Assembly (NCBI GenBank): GCA_910586365.1 | Contig: CAJUGP010000072.1 | Coordinates: 1 to 5,918, forward strand | From: an uncultured Christensenella sp. | GTDB taxonomy: Bacteria; Bacillota; Clostridia; Christensenellales; Borkfalkiaceae | Length of the DNA stretch: 5,918 bases | Direction of reading: 5' to 3' | In this document: piece after piece, positions 1-5,918 of the stretch | How the letters are laid out: each line of letters opens with the position of its first letter | How positions within the stretch are numbered: position 1 is the stretch's first letter | Position numbers and translations under genes: made by a program | The notes under the pieces: model-generated | Databases searched by the model: none | What the model was told of the DNA's origin: nothing | The model's input: only the letters and a program-made list of their open reading frames with translations

Positions 1-68
1 TTGATACGCTTGCAAATTTATGCAAGATTTTAGACGTTGATGCAAATTACATTCTCTGTTTAGAATAA
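1..68 (+). CDS. C-terminal end of an XRE/Cro-C1-like HTH regulator (partial)
   Basis: A plus-strand reading frame is open from base 3 (the first full codon) to a TAA stop at 66-68 and encodes 21 residues ending LCKILDVDANYILCLE. This strongly resembles the last helices of XRE/Cro-C1-type helix-turn-helix domains, where a Leu-rich helix (TLxxLCKxLDV) is followed by a short loop and a [DN]YLLGLE-like helix. The protein would therefore end right after its DNA-binding domain, or carry that domain at its C-terminus. Start, size and targets lie outside the window. The gene points towards the minus-strand GH106-like gene and shares a terminator with it. Only a short tail is visible, so the family call is an inference from pattern. 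A non-coding reading is possible but less likely. Confidence 0.6.
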   Translation, partial: DTLANLCKILDVDANYILCLE

Positions 69-116
69 AAAAACGCAAGCAAAAACCCGACGGGATTCCG
101 TCGGGTTTTTGCTTGC
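67..116. terminator. Bidirectional Rho-independent terminator between convergent genes
   Basis: A perfect 19-bp inverted repeat (75-93 and 98-116) encloses a 4-nt loop. Its GC-rich core is CCCGACGG/CCGTCGGG. On the minus strand it starts 5 nt after the GH106-like stop codon, and seven Ts follow the stem (67-73). On the plus strand the 8-bp GC core is followed directly by TTTTT (106-110), so it can also end the plus-strand regulator gene that stops at 68. The A/T flanks of the core pair with each other and lengthen the stem, as is usual for terminators that work in both directions. Confidence 0.93.
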
Positions 117-121
117 TAAAA

Positions 122-3022
122 TTATTTACGGAAAAGACCTTGCGCGACGGGATAAAATTTATCCGTTCTGCTCTGCCCTTCGGTTAAGAAATTTTCAGGA
201 CCGTAAGCGTATTGCGGATAAGCTTCGTGCAACGGACCGAACGTATTGCGGCGCGGAAAGAATACTTCCGCCACAAGCTCGCTTTTTAATTCAACGGGCA
301 GCCGATAGGGCGCGAACGCCATGATTTCGGGCTGCGCGCCGCCGTACACTTTTACCGCGGCGCAATTCAGCTCGCGGAACGAAAGCGTATAATTGCCTTC
401 CGTGATCCCCGTGCGGTACTTGATCGAACCCGTATAGTGCGGTAATCCCTGCGAAGCAATGTCGCCCGCCTTCAACTTTTCGGGCAGAGCCGTAAGAGTA
501 CGCGGCAGCGTTACGCCGAAATCGCCCAGCAAATAGACGGCTTCCAAACCGTCGGACGCAAGAAAATCGCCTTGCAGCGTTACCTCGTTTACGCCTTGTT
601 TCAATTCGACGGGGTACAGACGGAAACAGCCGTCTACCCAAACGCGCTCTTCCGCCTCGCCCAAGGGTACGCCGTTCACCGCGCATACGAGGGCGCTATC
701 CTCTTTCGCAAGCCATGCTCTCGACGGAACGGTTTCCACGTTGCACGAAAACGTAAGCTTGATATTGCAAAGCGTTTCGTCTTTGCCGCCGCCCTGCTTT
801 TTCACAAACCACGGCTGCAACATGGCGCCGCCGCGAAGAGGCTGCCCCCGCTCGGCGCGCACCGTGCGGTCGATCAAAAGCACGTCCTGTTCTGCTCCGC
901 CGTTGCGCACCACCCCGTCCGCCTGCCAGACGGCGCAATCCAAAGGCAATACGTTGGGTTCCGTCAGCTCGTAAGAAAATTCTTCGGGAAGCGCGAGAAC
1001 GGGATAATCCTTGTTCGTCGCCGCTGCCGCCGTTTCGCCCTTCGTAAAGCGCAAAACGCATTCTTCGCCCGCCGCAAACGCAAGATGCAACGCGTTTTTC
1101 TCCGCGCTCATGACTTCGCCGAGATTTTTTCCGCTGCGGAAATCCCAGCGTTCGGCGCGAAAATCCTGCAAACAGGCGGGGAAGATCGCGTCGCCTTCCT
1201 GCCCCTCGTTTTTGTCGAGATTGAGCAAAAACACCCAGATATCGCCCGCAAGCTCGTAAGCGGCATAGGCGACGCTTTGCGGCGTTACGATCCGGAACGA
1301 GGGCGAAAGCTCCCCGACCGATTGCGTCAGCCGTCCGCCCGCCTGTTCAAACCCGCGCAGAATTTGCAGCGTTTCCTCGCAAAGCGCGCCGCCGCACTCC
1401 CAAAGCACTTCGCTGTATTTTACCGCACCCACCTGCAAATACGTTTTTCCGTTCTCCGTTATGATTTTACCGTATTTTCTGATGAGTTCTTCGTCGCCGT
1501 AATCGAAGTCGATCCCTGCCGCCGTCATCGCCATAAAGTCGGCGGCGTATTGCCCGTCCAAAGCAGAAATTTCGCCGTCGTTGGGCGTAAAGATATCCAT
1601 CCAGCCCATGCGGACTTTTCCCCACATTTCGCGCAAGGGCGCGACGACGAGCGTATCGCACAGCCGCTCGCCTTCGGCGCTCAGCACGTTCAACCGCGAA
1701 AAATAATCTTCGAGATATCTCCATTCGCGCCACCAAGCGTTTTGGTGTAAAAGGCTTGCGGGATAATCGCGTTTGGCTTCGCCCTTCATGGTATACCAGG
1801 AAAGGTGCGGACAGCGCAGATTAATACCGAACAGCGCCTGCCAATCCCCCGCCGCTTTATAGCGGTTTAAGGTCATGCCCCAGCCCGTGCAGCCGTACAG
1901 CTCGCTTAAAACGTATTTTTTGCCGAGCTGACGGGCAACCGAAGCGCATTGCTTTGCCGCCCAATATACGTTGTTGTTTTCCGCCAAAACGTCGATGCCG
2001 GGGTAGTCCATGTACTCGTAATACCGCATGCACGAACCCGTTAAGCTTGTTTGTATGCTTAAACTGTCTTCATGCAGAATATGCCCCGTCAGTTTGATAC
2101 CGTGCGCCGCGCACCATTCCAAACAGGGTTTTGCAAAATTTTGCGTAAACAGTTCGTCCACGACGTCGATATAGTCGGCGGCGGTGCGGTTGAAATCTTC
2201 GCCCTTTTTCCGCCAATACAGCTCGGGAATCACAAATTCCCTGCCGAATTTTTCGTGAAAGATTTTTTCAAGCCCCGCCGTATACGGCGCCATGCGCGAG
2301 CGGTTTGCGTTCGTGATCCCGAAACCGTTAAACAGCGCGCCGCGGTGCGGTTCGTCCGTGAAAATGCCCTTTATCACCGTGCCGAACAAATCTTTGCAAT
2401 GCCGCGCGTATTGCTCGTGCGTGCTCTCCAAAAACAGCGCGGTCACTTCCCTGTCCATCGCGTTGATATAGGTATAGCCGTTATAAAAATTTTCGCACGC
2501 CTGTTCCTCTTCCGCGAACACCGCATAACGGTATCCCGTTTTTACCTCCGCGGCGGAAGCAACGCGATAGCAATCGACAAGCCGGTCTTCGCCCTTACCG
2601 TCCTGTTCGCATTTTACCGCGTAACGGCTGAGAATGCCGCACACTTCGGCTTGCGCAAGCGCCTCTTCGTCGGAATCGTAAAGCGAAAGAAACCGAAGGC
2701 GGTTTTTTCTCTCCTTCGTCACTGCGCCGCCGCAGGTGCCCGAAGGCCAACGGTCCTCGTCGTAAAGCCAAACTTCCATGCCCGCCGCCGCGGCTTTTTC
2801 GGCGCAAGCGCGCACCAGATCGAACCATTCCGCACCGAGGTATTCGGTTTCCAACCCCGTGCGCGAATGGATAAAAAAGCCGCCGAAGCCCATTTCGCGC
2901 ATGACGTCGATTTGGGCAAGCAATTCGTTTTTCTCGAGTTTGCCGTTCCACGACCAAAAGGGCTTGCCGCGGTATTGCGGAGCAGGGTTTTGTATCATTG
3001 CAAAAAGCTCGTTTTTTTCCAT
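122..3022 (-). CDS. GH106-like glycoside hydrolase family protein (alpha-L-rhamnosidase-related), 966 aa
   Basis: Probable intracellular glycosidase. The N-terminal half looks like the (beta/alpha)8 catalytic region of GH106-related proteins: PFWSWNGKLE (residues 21-30), GFGGFFIHSR (45-54), VWLYDEDRWPSG (84-95), GIFTDEP (219-225), LTGHILHED (311-319) and VLSELYGCTGW (371-381). Glu224 and Glu374 sit at likely strand ends and are candidate catalytic carboxylates; this is inferred, not proven. Residues about 455-590 look like an alpha/beta accessory domain (DTLVVAPL). The C-terminal 280 residues look like beta-sandwich modules and hold GLPHYTGSIKYR (859-870) and RNTFGPLHEAYPQYAYGPENF (about 925-945), blocks I recall from this family. 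The start is fixed by TAAGGA (3031-3036) 8 nt before the ATG. There is no signal peptide or membrane segment. It has its own promoter and lies 84 nt after the GH94 gene. GH106 members are known as alpha-L-rhamnosidases, but this branch is poorly characterised, so the substrate is uncertain. Confidence 0.8.
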   Translation of the reverse strand: MEKNELFAMIQNPAPQYRGKPFWSWNGKLEKNELLAQIDVMREMGFGGFFIHSRTGLETEYLGAEWFDLVRACAEKAAAAGMEVWLYDEDRWPSGTCGGAVTKERKNRLRFLSLYDSDEEALAQAEVCGILSRYAVKCEQDGKGEDRLVDCYRVASAAEVKTGYRYAVFAEEEQACENFYNGYTYINAMDREVTALFLESTHEQYARHCKDLFGTVIKGIFTDEPHRGALFNGFGITNANRSRMAPYTAGLEKIFHEKFGREFVIPELYWRKKGEDFNRTAADYIDVVDELFTQNFAKPCLEWCAAHGIKLTGHILHEDSLSIQTSLTGSCMRYYEYMDYPGIDVLAENNNVYWAAKQCASVARQLGKKYVLSELYGCTGWGMTLNRYKAAGDWQALFGINLRCPHLSWYTMKGEAKRDYPASLLHQNAWWREWRYLEDYFSRLNVLSAEGERLCDTLVVAPLREMWGKVRMGWMDIFTPNDGEISALDGQYAADFMAMTAAGIDFDYGDEELIRKYGKIITENGKTYLQVGAVKYSEVLWECGGALCEETLQILRGFEQAGGRLTQSVGELSPSFRIVTPQSVAYAAYELAGDIWVFLLNLDKNEGQEGDAIFPACLQDFRAERWDFRSGKNLGEVMSAEKNALHLAFAAGEECVLRFTKGETAAAATNKDYPVLALPEEFSYELTEPNVLPLDCAVWQADGVVRNGGAEQDVLLIDRTVRAERGQPLRGGAMLQPWFVKKQGGGKDETLCNIKLTFSCNVETVPSRAWLAKEDSALVCAVNGVPLGEAEERVWVDGCFRLYPVELKQGVNEVTLQGDFLASDGLEAVYLLGDFGVTLPRTLTALPEKLKAGDIASQGLPHYTGSIKYRTGITEGNYTLSFRELNCAAVKVYGGAQPEIMAFAPYRLPVELKSELVAEVFFPRRNTFGPLHEAYPQYAYGPENFLTEGQSRTDKFYPVAQGLFRK

Positions 3023-3048
3023 CGTGTTTTTCCTTATATTAAGATAGA

Positions 3049-3071
3049 ATAATGAAAATTAAAGTCATTAT
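3049..3071. promoter_or_regulatory. Candidate operator: inverted repeat over the transcription start
   Basis: ATAATGA (3049-3055) and TCATTAT (3065-3071) form a perfect 7-bp inverted repeat with a 9-nt spacer. The dyad is centred on 3060, the predicted start site, and its right arm covers most of the -10 box. Only one arm would be transcribed, so it cannot act as an RNA hairpin from this promoter. A DNA-binding repressor site is the natural reading. The wide spacer is unlike the compact, CG-centred operators typical of LacI proteins, so the binder may be another regulator. In such AT-rich DNA a chance repeat is possible. Confidence 0.4.
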
Positions 3072-3095
3072 ATTATATCGAGAAAAGGTTGTCAA
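3067..3095 (-). promoter_or_regulatory. Consensus sigma-A/sigma-70 promoter for the GH106-like gene
   Basis: On the minus strand a TTGACA -35 box (3090-3095) and a TATAAT -10 box (3067-3072) are separated by exactly 17 nt. All 12 bases match the housekeeping consensus. The predicted start is an A near 3060, giving a 5' leader of about 38 nt with AAGGA at 3031-3035, 8 nt before the ATG at 3022. The -35 box begins 11 nt after the GH94 stop codon, so the GH106-like gene can be transcribed on its own as well as by read-through from GH94. No terminator separates the two genes. A second TATAAT overlaps at 3072-3077 but would leave only a 12-nt spacer and is unlikely to be used. Confidence 0.9.
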
Positions 3096-3106
3096 GCCCC
3101 TTTGTT

Positions 3107-5362
3107 TCAATATAGATAAGTTATAGTATGCGATTTTCCGTCGCCGAACGGCGCAAGAAGATTGCTTTGCGTTTTGTTTCCGTCCACGTAAATTTCCGCT
3201 TTGCCGCGCCCTGCGTTTTCAAACACGAATTTCAGCTTCGCGCCCCGAAACGTCCGCTCCGCCGTCACTTTTTTCCAAGACGCGGGAAGGCACGGCGAAA
3301 GAAGAATGCCGCGGTACGTGCGCCGTATCCCTAAAATCCCCTCGTAATAACAGCGCAGTCCCCAAGCCGAGGTGCCCGTCTGCCACGACGGACCGCAAAT
3401 CATATCGACCGAAGGGTGCTTCAAATAGCAGTTTACAAACACGTAGGGTTCCACCGTCGTTCTCTCGCTTCGATTAAATTCACCGTCGGGCATGACGGAG
3501 CACAGCGACTTATACGCCTGTTCGCCGCGCCCGAGCGCGCAATCCGCCATGATTTTGAAACAGCCCGCATGATTGTAGATTCCGCCGTTTTCATACACGC
3601 CGGGCAGCATGCCGCTCATGCGCCCCACGCGCTCGTCGTAATGCGGATAAGGCGGAACGCAAAGGCGTATTCCTTCGTCCGTCACATTGGCGTCGACGGA
3701 CGCAAGCAGCTTTGCAAGACGGTCGGCAGGCACGATATCCGCCAAAATCGCAAACGATTGCGCGTTGATATAAAATTTACCGTACGGCGAGCTTTTATCG
3801 CCCACCGCGCCGAATTTCGACAGCGCGCGCACGTAATAATCGCCGTTCCAGGCACAGGCGTTCACCGCCGCCGCAAACCGTTTGTACTGCTCCGCCGCAA
3901 ATGCCGAGGCTTCCCCGTCGCCTGTTTCGGCGAACAGCGCGCAAAGCTCTTTCATCATCAAACAAACGCACTCGCCCATGAACACCGATTCCGCGTTTTC
4001 GTCGGGAATGTTCAGCGCGTCGTTCCAATCGGCGTAATAAATTTTGGGCAAGCCGTGTTCGCCGACGTTTTTCGCATCGGCATACCACTTCGCCGCGGCG
4101 TTCAAATGCCCCGAAACGCTGCCCTCTCCGCCGTCCAAATAGGCGTACCGTTCGGCAAGGAAGGCAAAATCGCCCGTTTCCTTTATGTACTCGCAGACGG
4201 CATACACCAGCCAAAAAGCGGGGTCGGAATACAGCTTGGTATCTTCCACGGGATACCAAAGCAAGACGGCATGTCCGTCGCGGTATTGGTGAACAAGGCA
4301 TTCTTCGATCACCCGTTTGGAAAAAGCGACGTCGAAATTCAAGATCCCCGCCGCAAGCTGTGCATTGTCGCGCACCGCTTTTTTTCCGATCGCGCAATAA
4401 CGCACCTGCTTTTCCGCCCAGAAATTCATCAGCGTATTGACGCGCCCGTCGGGACTTTGCGTGCGTAAATTGCCGAACCGCGCGTTGCCCCGTTCGCGCG
4501 CGTTCTCGAAGAGCTGCACGCCCTCTTGCTTCATTTGCCCGCAGTCGCGCAGGAGCGCGTCCTCGCTTTCGCAAAATCCGCAAAAATAATATAACACCGC
4601 CGTTTCGTCAGGCAACAGCGTGAGCTTATGCTGCAAAAAGCCGCACCGCGAACGGACGGTGGCAAGACGGCAGCTCAGATCCTGCCGATTTTCCAAAACC
4701 AACGGTTTTGCAAACCCGCCCGCGACGCCCGTAAAGCCGTCGGCATACCCCTCGTAGGCAAACGGCTGTTCCGACGCCATGAAAAAACCGTGTTTGTTTT
4801 TGAACTTCGCATAGGGGTTTTGCGAAAGACAGACGACGGCGTTACATTCCGCGAAATATTTCGTTTCCGACGTGGTAAACGCGTTGTAATAAAAGGGCTG
4901 CGCATAGCCTTCCATTTGGAACACGGTGCCCGCGAACACGCTTATTTTACGCGCGCGCTTGCTCTTGTTTTGCACCGTGACCCTCCAAACCTCGTAAGGG
5001 TGACGTTCCGAAACCGCGTAACCCACTTCCGTTTTGACGCCGCCTTTTTCGGAAGAGATGCGCGAATCGTTCATCGCGTGCTCGCAGCGGTATCGGCTCA
5101 CCCGTTCCGCCGTCGGGTAGCCCCCCGCGTTCCAATACCACCCGTTTTCGTCGTCGCGGAAATATACGACGCCCGATTTCCGCTCGTTGAGCGTGATGCG
5201 CGCGGAAGAAGCGTCGACGAACAGCGACGACGATGCGCCCGTATGCGTGATCTCCGTTTGATAGCCGATTTCATTCCAAAGGAGATTGCACCAATCTTTG
5301 CCCGTTTCCCGCTGCTTCACGGTAAACACGCCGTTTTTATAATCCGAACCGTAATTCTTCAT
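3107..5362 (-). CDS. GH94-family glycoside phosphorylase (cellobiose/chitobiose phosphorylase-like), 751 aa
   Basis: Inverting phosphorylase that would split a beta-linked disaccharide or oligosaccharide with inorganic phosphate, giving a sugar 1-phosphate plus a shortened acceptor in the cytoplasm. Residues about 1-270 form the N-terminal beta-sandwich, followed by a linker helix region, an (alpha/alpha)6 barrel (about 310-680) and a C-terminal beta cap. Family marks are VRDNAQ (330-335), SDPAFWL (379-385), ADWNDALN (444-451), VYENGGIYNHAG (589-600), SWQTGTSAW (659-667) and LGIRRTYRGILLSPCLP (677-693). Asp448 in the WND motif matches the known general acid of GH94. His598 and the TGT at 662-664 match the phosphate-binding positions. 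The RDxxQ motif is followed by Leu336 where many relatives have Asp, and SDP replaces SDD. It has 24 Cys and no signal peptide. At 751 aa it is slightly shorter than typical cellobiose phosphorylases (about 800). Donor and acceptor specificity cannot be assigned. Confidence 0.9.
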   Translation of the reverse strand: MKNYGSDYKNGVFTVKQRETGKDWCNLLWNEIGYQTEITHTGASSSLFVDASSARITLNERKSGVVYFRDDENGWYWNAGGYPTAERVSRYRCEHAMNDSRISSEKGGVKTEVGYAVSERHPYEVWRVTVQNKSKRARKISVFAGTVFQMEGYAQPFYYNAFTTSETKYFAECNAVVCLSQNPYAKFKNKHGFFMASEQPFAYEGYADGFTGVAGGFAKPLVLENRQDLSCRLATVRSRCGFLQHKLTLLPDETAVLYYFCGFCESEDALLRDCGQMKQEGVQLFENARERGNARFGNLRTQSPDGRVNTLMNFWAEKQVRYCAIGKKAVRDNAQLAAGILNFDVAFSKRVIEECLVHQYRDGHAVLLWYPVEDTKLYSDPAFWLVYAVCEYIKETGDFAFLAERYAYLDGGEGSVSGHLNAAAKWYADAKNVGEHGLPKIYYADWNDALNIPDENAESVFMGECVCLMMKELCALFAETGDGEASAFAAEQYKRFAAAVNACAWNGDYYVRALSKFGAVGDKSSPYGKFYINAQSFAILADIVPADRLAKLLASVDANVTDEGIRLCVPPYPHYDERVGRMSGMLPGVYENGGIYNHAGCFKIMADCALGRGEQAYKSLCSVMPDGEFNRSERTTVEPYVFVNCYLKHPSVDMICGPSWQTGTSAWGLRCYYEGILGIRRTYRGILLSPCLPASWKKVTAERTFRGAKLKFVFENAGRGKAEIYVDGNKTQSNLLAPFGDGKSHTITYLY

Positions 5363-5373
5363 TTCTGTACCTC
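5363..5373 (-). promoter_or_regulatory. Ribosome binding site that sets the GH94 start
   Basis: GAGG (5370-5373 on the minus strand) lies 7 nt before the ATG at 5360-5362. An in-frame ATG exists further upstream at 5459-5461, but the 33 extra residues would be read through the terminator hairpin and the end of lacI, are Arg/Glu-rich and look unlike a GH94 N-terminus. The downstream ATG is therefore chosen. The resulting N-terminus (MKNYGSDYKNGVFTV) fits the short entry into the family's first beta-sandwich. Confidence 0.85.
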
Positions 5374-5381
5374 GTTTTTTG

Positions 5382-5418
5382 AAAAAAAGAACGCCCCGTT
5401 CTGTTCGGGAGCGTTCTT
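5382..5418 (-). terminator. Terminator or attenuator hairpin after lacI, just before GH94
   Basis: On the minus strand AAGAACGCTCCCG (5406-5418) pairs with CGGGGCGTTCTT (5387-5398) with one bulged T or a G-U pair and a 7-nt loop. A run of seven Ts (5382-5388, partly in the stem) follows. This is a good Rho-independent terminator beginning 11 nt after the lacI stop. Only 19 nt remain between the T-run and the GH94 start codon. The AAGAACG arm is also repeated just upstream (5420-5426), so the 3' arm has an alternative partner. Confidence 0.85.
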
Positions 5419-5429
5419 CCGTTCTTAAC

Positions 5430-5918
5430 TCAAACCGATTCCCTCGGAATATAGGATGCAAACAATATATTTTTCTTTTCGCAATCGGTCTTTTTTTCGA
5501 GCTGCGATAAAATAATTTCCACGCAGCGTTTGCCGAACTGCTCGCCCGTCACGCTCATGGTCGAAAGCGCGGGGCTGACGAATTTTCCCATCAAAGAATT
5601 GTCGCAGCCGCAAACAGAAATATCCTGCGGGATTTTTTTGCCGCATTCGACAAGATATTTGTAAACGCCCAATGCTATGTAATCGTTCACGCAATACACG
5701 GCGTTCACGCCCGCGTCCTTTTTCAGAATTTCCGCGATCATGCGGTAGCCGAATTCCGCAGAATTGAGCGTGACCGCGTTCTCTTCAAAACAGCCTAAAA
5801 GCTCGTCGTTGAAGTCCACGCCCTTTTCCTGCAAAAAGTAACGCATGGCGATAAGGCGGGTATCGGGTTCGATTTCGTTGCGCGAGGTATCGGCGATAAA
5901 CGCCACCTTTACGTGCCC
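5430..5918 (-). CDS. LacI-family transcriptional regulator, C-terminal sugar-binding domain (partial)
   Basis: The frame stays open from the TGA at 5430-5432 to the window edge and gives 162 residues, starting GHVKVAFIADTSRNE. This is the usual GHxxIAFI strand in the middle of a LacI/PurR effector domain. Further family marks are VNAVYCVNDYIALGVYKYL (the strand and helix with the conserved ND), GKKIPQDISVCGCDN (usually G..IP.DISVVGFDN), SPALSTMSV (usually P.LTTV) and the closing YIPRESV (usually L..R.S). The N-terminal DNA-binding domain and about half the effector domain lie beyond the window. The GTG at 5904-5906 is an internal Val codon, not a start. A periplasmic-binding-like sugar sensor next to two carbohydrate enzymes suggests it controls this locus in response to the imported sugar. 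A GntR-LacI hybrid (AraR-like) cannot be excluded because the DNA-binding part is not visible. Confidence 0.92.
   Translation of the reverse strand, partial: GHVKVAFIADTSRNEIEPDTRLIAMRYFLQEKGVDFNDELLGCFEENAVTLNSAEFGYRMIAEILKKDAGVNAVYCVNDYIALGVYKYLVECGKKIPQDISVCGCDNSLMGKFVSPALSTMSVTGEQFGKRCVEIILSQLEKKTDCEKKNILFASYIPRESV

Noticed and set aside
9..26. CTTGCA-N6-TGCAAG dyad plus a third TGCAA copy, seen as a possible operator
   Set aside because: The bases lie within the coding frame of the HTH tail (Ala-Asn/Cys-Lys/Ala-Asn codons), which explains them.
572..1750. Plus-strand open frame of 392 codons opposite the GH106-like gene
   Set aside because: Its product is rich in Arg, His and Phe without family motifs, and it lies fully antisense to a gene with clear domain motifs. 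It is a shadow of GC-biased codon use.
2072..3052. Plus-strand open frame of 326 codons opposite the start of the GH106-like gene
   Set aside because: Basic, low-complexity-like composition and no recognisable domain. It begins inside the antisense of the catalytic barrel.
3082..3105. Short AAAGG/CCTTT stem after the GH94 stop as a terminator
   Set aside because: Only 5 bp with a 10-nt loop and no T-run. It overlaps the -35 box, so it is not a credible terminator.
3416..4468. Plus-strand open frame of 350 codons opposite the GH94 gene
   Set aside because: It mirrors the conserved GH94 catalytic region on the other strand. The His/Arg-rich product has no family features and no good ribosome binding site was recognised.
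5363..5461. Upstream ATG that would extend GH94 by 33 residues
   Set aside because: The extension reads through the lacI 3' end and the terminator hairpin. The ATG at 5360-5362 has a GAGG at the right spacing and gives a normal family N-terminus.
5433..5480. TATATT in the 3' end of lacI as a -10 box for GH94
   Set aside because: No acceptable -35 hexamer lies 16-18 nt upstream, and the AT-rich stretch encodes conserved-position lacI residues.
5904..5906. GTG as the start of a 158-aa protein
   Set aside because: The frame continues upstream to the window edge as GHVK, completing the typical GHxxIAFI motif of LacI effector domains. The GTG is an internal Val codon.

Overview
The window looks like an anaerobic, probably gut-associated Bacillota (Clostridia-like) chromosome. 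This is an inference. It rests on moderately GC-rich coding DNA with AT-rich gaps, AAGGA/GAGG ribosome binding sites, a consensus TTGACA-N17-TATAAT promoter, hairpin-plus-U-tract terminators, and a Cys-rich enzyme without a signal peptide. No rRNA, tRNA, CRISPR array, insertion sequence or attachment site was seen.

Layout, left to right. (1) Bases 1-68, + strand: the last 21 codons of a helix-turn-helix (XRE/Cro-C1-like) regulator whose body lies outside the window. (2) Bases 67-116: a terminator with a perfect 19-bp stem, lying between convergent genes and able to serve both strands. (3) Bases 122-3022, - strand: a 966-aa glycoside hydrolase-like protein of the GH106-related type (PFWSWN ... 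LYDEDRWPSG ... TDEP motifs). (4) Bases 3023-3106: a short control region with a perfect-consensus sigma-A-type promoter and a 7-bp inverted repeat centred on the predicted transcription start. (5) Bases 3107-5362, - strand: a 751-aa GH94-family glycoside phosphorylase. (6) Bases 5363-5429: a gap with a strong terminator hairpin only 19 nt before the phosphorylase start codon. (7) Bases 5430-5918, - strand: the C-terminal half of a LacI-family sugar-responsive regulator, cut by the window edge.

The three minus-strand genes read as a small carbohydrate-use locus: a LacI-type sensor, then a cytoplasmic phosphorylase that would cleave a beta-linked disaccharide or oligosaccharide with phosphate, then a cytoplasmic GH106-like enzyme that could remove another sugar such as rhamnose. 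Neither enzyme has a visible signal peptide, so the substrate should be imported. No transporter is in the window and may lie beyond 5918. The exact substrate cannot be read from the sequence.

The most notable points are the control signals: a textbook-consensus promoter with a candidate operator over its start site, and a terminator squeezed between lacI and the phosphorylase with no room for another promoter. The GH94 enzyme also departs from the usual family motifs near the expected sugar-binding site. I see no strong evidence for a wholly new kind of system. Long plus-strand open frames over the two enzymes are shadows.
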